Both the position numbers and the translations under genes were made by a program. DNA of 10,825 bases from Basidiobolus heterosporus B8920. Lineage: Eukaryota > Basidiobolomycota > Basidiobolomycetes > Basidiobolales > Basidiobolaceae. The stretch is taken from NCBI GenBank assembly GCA_000697455.1, contig JNET01034823.1, positions 1 to 10,825 on the forward strand, in the 5' to 3' direction. Of the stretch, positions 1 through 7,448 are shown in pieces; position 1 is the stretch's first letter, and every line of letters begins with the position of its first letter. The notes below the pieces were generated by a model, which had not been told where the DNA came from, ran no database searches, and saw nothing but the letters and a program-made list of their open reading frames with translations.

Positions 1-2
1 CT

Positions 3-737
3 TATAATTGCGACAAATATGAAGGGCGCGATAGTGATGAGGGAGACTCTTACAACGGTAATAATTACGAAGGGGAGGGCAGTGGTGGTAAAGATTCCTA
101 TGATGCTGGAGATTACGAAGGAGAAGGCAATGGTGGTGATGACTCTTACAACACTGGAGATTACGAAGGAGAAGGCAGCGGTGCTGATAACTCTTACGAT
201 ACAGGAGATTACGAAGGAGAAAGTGACGGTGATAGTGACAACGACTCTTACGACATTGGGGACTACGAAGGAAAAGGCAGCGGTGCTGATAACTCTTACG
301 ATACAGGAGATTACGAAGGAGAAGGTGATGGTGAAGGTGGTAGTGACGATGGTTCTTACGACACTAAAAATTACGAAGGGGAAGGCAACGGTGGCGCTAA
401 CTCTTACGATACTGAAGATTACGAGGGGGGAGGCAGTGGCGAAGAAGAATCCTATAATAATGAGGATTATGAAGGAGAAGGCAGCGGTGATGAGGACTCA
501 TATGCCACAGAAGATTACGAAGGAAAAGACAGAGGTGGTATGTCGTCGTATGATACCAAAGATTACGAAGGAGAAGGTAGTGGTGGTGAGGAATCCTACA
601 ACAATAATGATTACGAAGGAGAGCATAACGAGGAAAATGAATCTTATAGCACAGGAGATTACGAAGGAGATGGTAGTGATGGCGGAGATTCACACAAAAA
701 TAACGATTATTCCGGAGAAGGTAGCGGAGATAAGAAA
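3..737 (+). repeat. 48-bp coding tandem repeat, about 15 units
   Basis: Minisatellite in frame with the acidic repeat protein. The unit is 48 nt (16 codons), marked by the recurring core GATTACGAAGGAGAAGG. Two units are longer (54 and 60 nt). A 50-nt stretch at 172-221 recurs exactly at 274-323, 102 nt apart, which points to a fairly recent two-unit duplication. Degeneracy rises toward the 3' end, and the pattern fades after 737. Confidence 0.9.
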
Positions 738-1115
738 ACGTATGATAGTATGGATGACAAAGAGGGGAGCTATATCGAAGATGATTCTGTTGGTGGCCAG
801 GATTGTGAGGATTCTAACTCCCACGAAGATTATGAAGGAAATGGTGATGGGGAATATGCCAACAAGGACGAGCATGGCTCAAAGGAGGGTGAATATGAAG
901 GAGACCATTCTGACTGTGAACACTCCAAAGGCAAATATGATAGCGTGGAATCTAACGGCCATGGTGATAATAAAGGTGAACACTCGGAAGGGCACGAGAA
1001 TTGCGATCACGACGAGAAGGCTCATCACGATGCTGGACATGGTTCTGGATATGACGTCTCGGATAAGTCCGGAGAATACAAACCAACATATAAGTTGCGT
1101 AGAAGAATCTTATAG
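3..1115 (+). CDS. Acidic Tyr/Gly/Asp/Glu repeat protein, 3' part of gene
   Basis: Open frame from the left edge to the TAG at 1113-1115 (370 codons seen); no ATG occurs in frame before 540, so the start lies upstream. Residues 1-245 are about fifteen copies of a unit close to SYDTGDYEGEGSGxDx, mostly 16 residues, with single 18- and 20-residue variants. The remaining ~125 residues diverge into a His/Asp/Glu-rich tail (many GH, EH, HH and DH pairs) ending in a short basic YKLRRRIL. The frame is chosen because differences between repeat copies are mostly synonymous here (TAC/TAT, GAA/GAG, GGA/GGG, TCT/TCC). No domain is recognised. The composition suits a secreted or cell-wall protein with regularly spaced tyrosines, but the N-terminus and any signal peptide are not visible. 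Function unknown; an intrinsically disordered intracellular protein is equally possible. A polyadenylation hexamer follows at 1173. Confidence 0.75.
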   Translation, partial: YNCDKYEGRDSDEGDSYNGNNYEGEGSGGKDSYDAGDYEGEGNGGDDSYNTGDYEGEGSGADNSYDTGDYEGESDGDSDNDSYDIGDYEGKGSGADNSYDTGDYEGEGDGEGGSDDGSYDTKNYEGEGNGGANSYDTEDYEGGGSGEEESYNNEDYEGEGSGDEDSYATEDYEGKDRGGMSSYDTKDYEGEGSGGEESYNNNDYEGEHNEENESYSTGDYEGDGSDGGDSHKNNDYSGEGSGDKKTYDSMDDKEGSYIEDDSVGGQDCEDSNSHEDYEGNGDGEYANKDEHGSKEGEYEGDHSDCEHSKGKYDSVESNGHGDNKGEHSEGHENCDHDEKAHHDAGHGSGYDVSDKSGEYKPTYKLRRRIL

Positions 1116-1376
1116 TAGTACTTGAGCATATATATATATATGAATTTGTAGTGCATGCAATATCTTTGAACGAATAAACTATCGTATTATATACCCACAT
1201 ATTTAATCATTGAAACTGGAATTTTAACCTTCAGCTTTCTTGTACTCACGTTTAAAAAGGGTGCAAAATCTTGATTAGCCTATCTAGTATATATTTAAAT
1301 CAAATATACTACGAAATTCCTTATTAACACGTTCGATTATCACTTGAGCTTATCTCATATTCTACACTAACAACGT
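1116..1376. other. Intergenic spacer, repeat-protein gene to ZC3HC1-like gene
   Basis: AT-rich 261-nt spacer. It holds a 14-nt TA run at 1128-1141 just past the upstream stop, an AATAAA hexamer at 1173-1178, and presumably the promoter of the next gene. No defined TATA box or other element can be assigned with confidence. Confidence 0.6.
1173..1178 (+). promoter_or_regulatory. Polyadenylation signal AATAAA for repeat-protein gene
   Basis: Canonical AATAAA beginning 58 nt after the TAG of the repeat-protein gene, a usual distance for a fungal 3' UTR. The cleavage site itself is not visible. Confidence 0.55.
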
Positions 1377-2927
1377 ATGTCTTTGTCAAGCAACACGAAA
1401 AGAAAATTGGAAGAGGCTTTATTAGCTTTGGATGGTATATCTGATACATTTACACCACAATCGACTCCCTCTAAAGTATTTAAATTCACAACGCCCAGGT
1501 ATACATCTAAAAATTTGCAAACATTGTTGACTTATTCTGACAATAGTTCTACCTGTCAGAACACCCTTAAGAAGAACTCCTACTCCTAAATCTATACCAG
1601 CTGTAGGGGATACTTCACCTATACCCGATCCAGGCTCTTTGTCTCATTATCGGCCATGGCATAGACAGGATTTTTTGAAGCGTTTAGAAACTTTTAAAAT
1701 ATCCTTTCTTTTACTATATATTTTCTTGTAAACTTGGAAAAGAGGAACGATTAATACCTTAACAAGTATGACACGTGTCGACTTGGTTTTCAAAGCCGAA
1801 GATGCTCAATCCTATAGAATGCTCTCGCTACGGTTGGATCAACTCCGCTACAGACAAATTGGAATGTAAAATGTGCAACGCTCGGCTGTTTTGTTCGATC
1901 AGTGAGAGCGCAGACGATGAAACAAGTAAAGCTCACACTACTGTCTGTCAATATCAAACGAGAAACATTACTGAAGATGTAATTTGTGAATTTATAGGTG
2001 AAGTTTTTGGTCAAAAATACCATGAGCAACTAACGTCTTCTCACAACAAATCATGTCCTTGGCGTGGGCATCCTTGCGATTGTGCGTTTACAATTGTGTA
2101 TTTTTTCTGAGTAATTTTTAATCAAGTTGTTTTGCAGACTCCGTGTATAAATTTCCAGTGACCTCTTCTTTTAACTTGGTCCTTGAATTTCAAGAACGAA
2201 TTCAAGCTATGAAGGATATTGGTGAAGAGCTCCCAATGGTCACGGGTGAATTGGTAATTTTTAGACCTGCAAAATTGCTATTTCACGAGCCTGACCAAAT
2301 CTCTATAGCCCGAAGATCGGATTGAATCCATTGTTCATCTCTCACAAATAGACCCACAAGAATGCTCAGCACCCATCATCAAAAGCCTAGTGTGCTTATC
2401 GCTCTTTGGCTGGACTAGCACAAGAATCGCCAATCGATATGGTTTGAAATGTGAACTGTGCCATCGTAAAGTGGGACTATGGATGTTCCAGAATCACGTC
2501 GATGCCAACGAGGATTCCCAGCCCACCGCATCAACAACGGTGGCTGACAAAGATACAGACGTCTTGGAACAACCCAACTCTCCAAAATCCCAAAACCTAG
2601 CAGCCTTTGACTTGATGAAAGAACACCGATGGTACTGTTCTTGGATTCATGGTAATATAAACGACCCAAGTGTTGAGAGAATCTCGGCAAAAGCCAGCAT
2701 TCCCGACAAGCCAGGATGGAAACAAACTATAGAGGCCCTGGAGAAGCCTCAAGCGAAAGAGGTCGAGTCTGACCATTCCCCAGAGAACAATCTGACACCT
2801 GAAAAAGTAAGCTCTATCCTACAACATGGATGTATCTCTATGTATCTAACTTAAGGGTTCATTTCAGCGGAAAGACATCGTATCTTACATACGCAATATG
2901 TTGGATGGTTCACCTTCATCCCAGTGA
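1377..2927 (+). CDS. ZC3HC1/NIPA-Rsm1 family C3HC zinc-finger protein
   Basis: Nuclear-basket protein family: animal ZC3HC1/NIPA binds TPR, S. pombe Rsm1 acts in mRNA export, S. cerevisiae Pml39 retains transcripts. Exons: 1377-1498, 1560-1698, 1775-2081, 2138-2253, 2309-2806, 2868-2927, giving 413 aa. Introns are 61, 76, 56, 55 and 61 nt; every junction keeps frame. The N-terminus is basic and proline-rich. The family opening YRPWHRQDFLKRLETF is at about 71-86, then WFSKP. First zinc module: C118-x2-C121 with H177-x3-C181 (HNKSCPW). Second module: C276-x2-C279 (GLKCELCHRKVGLW) with H334-x3-C338 (HRWYCSW), then PGWK near 365 and a short tail from the last exon. The layout matches human NIPA along its whole length apart from a shorter linker. 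Intron 2 is AT-AC, U12-type (separate entry). Start: the ATG at 1377 opens the frame; no competing start was found. Family assignment is firm; the yeast ortholog name is less so. Confidence 0.88.
1699..1774 (+). other. U12-type AT-AC intron (intron 2 of ZC3HC1-like gene)
   Basis: 76-nt intron beginning ATATCCTTT (1699-1707), an exact match to the U12 5' splice-site consensus. TACCTTAAC at 1755-1763 has one mismatch to the U12 branch consensus TTCCTTAAC. The intron ends CAC at 1774, 12 nt past the branch A. Splicing is phase 0 and joins TFK to VSTWFSKP, the same spacing as TFSSLKW in human NIPA. The downstream frame has a stop at 1769-1771, so the exon must begin after it. The only GT-AG choices (donor 1728; acceptors 1742, 1744, 1766) would give introns of 15-39 nt and none restores the frame. 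Confidence 0.88.
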
Positions 2928-3333
2928 AGTACCTACTACCACTACTTAGTGTTAGATTGTATACAGGAATAAACGAAAATCATGGCAGATTATATCCAGG
3001 AATAAACGAAAGTTATGGCATATTATATCCAGGAATAAATAAAATTCAGTTTCTTGAATTCATCGAATCTCTGATTCAACTGATATTCCATGAACTGGTG
3101 TGATCAATTAGCTTGGTCGACGTAGTTGGATTTCTCAATACAAATGGCTCATTGGTAGAAAATTGCCATATTCCTAGCAATTAGAGGATACGTATTCTGC
3201 GTAGTGGTAATCTCCGTCAACTAATTGACTGCGTCGAAACAGAAAAGTAATAAATCCTGATATATCACGCTATATCTGATTTCCTTAGGTTTTCTCCTTT
3301 GTATCCTTAAGGTGTGAGCTCGTTAGTAACGAA
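2928..3333. other. Spacer: ZC3HC1-like 3' end and Spf1 promoter/5' UTR
   Basis: 406 nt without a coding signal. The left part holds the 33-bp repeat with stacked AATAAA hexamers (2957-3043). The rest (about 3050-3333) should contain the promoter and 5' leader of the P5A ATPase gene. No TATA box or recognisable operator stands out. Confidence 0.6.
2957..3043 (+). repeat. 33-bp tandem repeat with four AATAAA signals
   Basis: Copies at 2957-2989 and 2990-3022 match at about 28 of 33 positions; a partial third copy runs 3023-3043. Each carries AGGAATAAA, so AATAAA occurs at 2968, 3001, 3034 and, overlapping, 3038. The block starts 30 nt after the stop of the ZC3HC1-like gene and is its likely polyadenylation region. 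Confidence 0.8.
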
Positions 3334-6300
3334 ATGTGAGTATCTCTATTTTCACTTGACCTGCGACATTCTGCTAATTCTTGTTTAAAGGCTTGTTACC
3401 TCAAAAACAATCTCTACGGCTGCGCTGTACACACCGCGGCCGCGTTTCTGGCACGTTTATGTGTGGCCATTTCTACCTGTTTACCCTGCGTGGTTATTTA
3501 TTTATTTATTCAGATACGAAGAGTATCTCGGATCTCAGGAATACACTTTTGTTTCTCTTATCGCATTGCTTTCAGTTCACGCGCTCACTTTCTTGGTTTG
3601 TCAATGGAGCATTGATATATACGCTATGCTGACTTGCAAGAGGGTATGAAGAATATTCGATCTAGAGCCATTTACAGGATCAGTTGTTCAAATATACTAA
3701 CTTATATTTCTCTAAGGAATACGATCCTTTCCAAGCCAAACTCATTAAAATCACGCCCATCAAATCTCGTGGTTCTAGCACGTTGTGCGATCTTATCATT
3801 AGCGAGGTAAATAATCCCGAAGAGTACTTTGCTTTGTTGATGCAGTTTATACTCAGTCTGGCTATTTCTTTTTAACAGGACAAACAATTATCTTTCTTCT
3901 TCCAAAAGAAAAAATACATCTTCTCTAAAGAGAAACAAACTTTTGAGAGACTGCAATATCCTTGTGAAAACCAACCACCCTTGTCACTTTTCCAAAGTTC
4001 AAGAGGATTAGAAAGCGACGAGATAGTCAGTACTGGCTTAATGAAATATGGCTATAACCGCTTTGATATTCCACTCCCTACGTTCAAAGAATTATTCATG
4101 GAGCATCTAGTAGCACCTTTCTTTGTGTTCCAGCTATTCTGCGTGGCACTCTGGTGTTTGGATGATTACTGGTATTATTCATTGTTTACCCTGGTCATGC
4201 TGTTCGTTTTCGAATCGACTGTAGTCTTCCAACGTTTGAAGACACTCAAGGAATTCCGTTCTCTATCAATGCAACCGTTTAAAATCCATGCTCGTCGTAA
4301 TGGGAAGTGGATTGAAGTTATGTCTGACGAACTGATCCCTGGTGATCTTTGCTCTATTGTCAGATCAACTGAGGAGACGGCGGTTCCCTGTGACATGATT
4401 TTAGTAGATGGCTCATGCATTGTAAACGAAGCCATGCTTTCTGGAGAATCCACTCCTTTGTTGAAAGAATCGATTGCTCTTCGGAATTCGGAAGATTTGT
4501 TGGATATGGAAATTGCTGACAAAAACCACATGCTTTTCGGAGGTACAAAAATTTTGCAGGTTACTCCTCCTTCGAACACCGAGCTCAATGCACCTGACGA
4601 TGGTTGTGTCGCTTATGTTTTGCGTACCGGATTTGGATCTGCACAAGGAAAACTTGTTCGTACTATGATTTACAGTACTGAAAGAGTTTCCGCTAACAAT
4701 ATGGAGGCGTTCATGTTCATTCTGTTCCTGTTGTTTTTCGCCATTGCCGCATCTGCTTATGTATGGATTGAAGGATCCAAGAATGAGCTGAGAAAGAGGT
4801 CAAAGTTGGTCTTGGATTGTATCTTGATTATCACCTCCGTTGTGCCACCAGAGTTACCCATGGAGCTTTCTCTAGCTGTCAACACCTCACTGGTCGCTCT
4901 ATCCCGATTCGCTATTTTCTGTACCGAGCCATTCCGTATTCCTTTCGCTGGCAAGGTTGATGTATGTTGCTTTGATAAAACTGGTACTTTGACCGGAGAA
5001 GATCTCGTAGTAGAAGGTATTGCCGGCATTGGAAAAGAGCCCAGAAAACTGTTGGACCCTAAAGCCGTTCCTCATGACTCCATTTTGACTTTGGCTAGTG
5101 CCCATGCGTTGGTTCTGTTGGAAGATGGTATTGTTGGTGACCCAATGGAGAAGGTTTCTTTGGAAGCTATTGGATGGGGCTTGGAGAAGGGTGATCGTGT
5201 CATCTCTAAAGACCATAAAGGTAGTAATATGCACATCCTCCGTCGATTCCAATTCTCTTCAGCTTTGAAGCGTATGTCTACCATCTCCAAGGTTTCTGCC
5301 CCCGGAACTAACGGTCGCCAATATTTTATTGGTGTCAAGGGTGCCCCAGAAGTCTTGCAAAAGATGTACAAAAGTGTCCCACGGGATTATGAAGATGTTT
5401 ACAAGTATTACAGTCGTCGTGGTAGTCGTGTTTTGGCACTGGGCTGTAAACGCCTCACCAGCCAACAACTTAAAGAAGATCAAATTACCCACGTTGAAAG
5501 AGAATTTATCGAGTCAGAGTTGGAGTTTGCTGGTTTCCTGATTTTCCATTGCCCACTCAAACCTGATTCTAAGAAAGCCGTTACTATGCTGAACAACTCT
5601 TCTCACCGTGTCATTATGATCACTGGTGATAACCCACTCACCGCTTGTCATGTTGCTTCTGAATTAGACATAGTTGAAAAAGACGTCCTGATCCTGGATT
5701 CTCCTGAAGCGGGAATCCTCAAATGGCACTCAATCGACGACGAGGTAGAGATTGCCTTGGATATAGAGAATCCCAAGTTTGATGTTGAATTAGTTAAGAA
5801 ATACGACATGTGTTTGACTGGCTCAGCGCTACAGCATCTTGAAGGGAAAAATGAGCTCTCGAAGTTCCTCAGATACGTTTGGGTCTACGCTCGAGTCTCT
5901 CCTAGCCAGAAGGAGCTTATCTTGAATGGCCTTAAAGAAGCTGGATATGTAACCTTAATGTGTGGTGACGGAACAAACGACGTAGGTGCCTTAAAGCAAG
6001 CGGATATTGGTGTCGCTTTACTTGATGGAACCCCTGAAGATCTTGAGAAAATCGCTGCTAAGGCTCGTTTGGAACGTGCCAAACAGATCTATGAGCAACA
6101 AAAGAAGATGGCAGAGAAGTTCAACATGCCACCCCCACCACCTCCACCTGCCCTTACGCAAGCCATTCAGCATGCCACCAATACTATTGAAAACCCCGCC
6201 AACAGACCAAGACCAGCCACCGGTAGAAACCCTCAAGAGCAAATAGCCAATTTGTCAGAGCAGCTTTTGCAAGAGCTTGATGATGAAGTGCCAGTCTTGA

Positions 6301-7127
6301 AGTTTGGCGATGCATCCGTGGCTGCTCCATTTACCTCTAAGTTGTCTACTGTCATGTCTATCTGCAACATCATTCGCCAGGGCCGTTGTACCTTGGTTGC
6401 CACTATTCAAATGTACAAGATTCTGGCTTTGAATTGTCTTATTTCCGCCTACAGTTTAAGTGTCATGTATTTAGATGGGGTTAAATTTGGTGATTATCAA
6501 GCGACCATTTCCGGAGTTCTTATGTCTGTTTGCTTCTTGTGCATTTCCCGTGCCAAGCCTTTGGAGCAGTTATCTAAAGAGAGACCTCAAGCCAACATCT
6601 TTAATTTCTATATATTGCTATCCGTTCTTGGGCAATTTGCCGTTCACATCATCTCCCTCGTCTACATCACCTATTTGTCGAAGATGTATGAAGAGTAAGT
6701 AGAGCACTCTAGGAGATTTGTCATTTACTAGATCTAACCTACATTTTAATCTAGACAACAGCCTGTCAATCTCGATGGTGATTTCGAACCTAACTTATTG
6801 AACAGTGGAGTTTATTTGATTTATATCTCCATGCAAGTATCCACCTTTGCCATTAACTACCAAGGATATCCCTTCCGTGAAAGCCTGCAGGACAACAAGA
6901 TGATGTATTATGGCTTGGTCACCGTTGGTGGAATTGCTGTTGTTGCTGCCACCGAGTTTGTCGATGAACTAAACAGCTGGCTTCAGTTGGTTCCATTCCC
7001 TCTTTCTTTCAAGTTGAGACTAATCGCCACCTTATTCCTAGACTTTGGAGTGTCCTATGCTATTGAAATAGTCACCAAGCACTTCTTTTCAAATAACTTA
7101 CCTAAAGACATAGTCAAGAGGGATTAG
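3334..7127 (+). CDS. SPF1: P5A-type ATPase Spf1/ATP13A1, ER helix dislocase
   Basis: Polytopic ER ATPase that extracts mislocalised or misinserted transmembrane helices. Exons: 3334-3335, 3391-3643, 3717-3806, 3879-6694, 6755-7127, giving 1177 aa (yeast Spf1 is 1215). The P5A-specific N-terminal region with two extra helices (YVWPFLPVYPAW, QEYTFVSL) is present. Then M1-M2 (about 190-240), the actuator loop SGES (303-306), M3 (from about 390), and M4 with the P5A signature VPPELPMEL (437-445). The phosphorylation site is DKTGT with D481; next come KGAPE (602-606), TGDNP (697-701), GDGTNDVGALKQAD with D812 and D816, a seven-proline run (866-872) in the cytoplasmic arm, and the C-terminal helix bundle. 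All catalytic residues are intact. The intron at 6695-6754 (GTAAGT) lies in the late helix region; a TACTAAC branch sits in the intron at 3644-3716. The initiator ATG is split by the first intron (separate entry). Confidence 0.95.
3336..3390 (+). other. Intron splitting the Spf1 start codon (AT|G)
   Basis: 55-nt intron from GTGAGT (3336) to TTTAAAG (3390). The upstream exon ends in AT (3334-3335) and the next begins with G (3391), so splicing makes ATG CTT GTT (M-L-V). The result, MLVTSKTISTAAL, has the expected spacing to the conserved YVWPF motif of fungal P5A proteins. The in-frame stop TAA at 3386-3388 bars a start further left in the same exon. The next in-frame ATG in exon 2 is at the YAML motif, too late because it would drop the first helices. 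Unspliced RNA reads ATG TGA at this point. Confidence 0.75.
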
Positions 7128-7448
7128 CCTGACCTTAAGATATTGAACATAGATTTGGGATGTTTATTGTTTACCAAGAAGAGTAATAAAGGTCATTGAA
7201 ACGAAATCTCTTGCTGAGAGGCCAAAGCAACCTAAACTTTCATCAAATATTGGTTGCACCATTTTAATTAATGCTCTTCATCCTGTCGATGCTCGTGATC
7301 AACATTTTGGTCCAATATGGATACCAATTCGGGTAGACCAGCTAAGCCAGTCTGCCTTGTGATCCAGGATTTAGGAGGGGTGCTGGATGTGTTATTGATA
7401 TTTACTTGATTATTTGTATTCTTTTATATTTGTCTAGTAATACAAAGG
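7128..7448. other. Spacer: Spf1 3' UTR and septin promoter
   Basis: 321 nt without a gene. It contains the Spf1 polyadenylation hexamer at 7185-7190; the remainder should hold the septin promoter and leader. No tRNA-like fold, repeat or defined promoter element was recognised. Confidence 0.6.
7185..7190 (+). promoter_or_regulatory. Polyadenylation signal AATAAA for Spf1 gene
   Basis: Canonical AATAAA starting 58 nt after the TAG at 7125-7127. Confidence 0.55.

Noticed and set aside
397-875. Antisense open frames under the repeat gene
   Set aside because: They arise from the same low-complexity composition and 48-nt periodicity; no family resemblance.
19-1125. Second stop-free frame of 368 codons over the whole repeat gene
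   Set aside because: It is the +1 shadow of the true frame. Stops there would need codons ending TA or TG before A/G, which this Gly/Asp/Glu/Tyr protein rarely uses. Differences between repeat copies are synonymous in the other frame, not this one.
3301-3310. GTATCCTTAA, resembling a GT-type U12 donor, upstream of Spf1
   Set aside because: No U12 branch site lies before the 3390 acceptor, and the GTGAGT donor at 3336 gives the correct start codon and protein length.
4175-6246. Many overlapping open frames in both strands inside the Spf1 exon
   Set aside because: All are shadows of the conserved P5A reading frame, which carries every catalytic motif.
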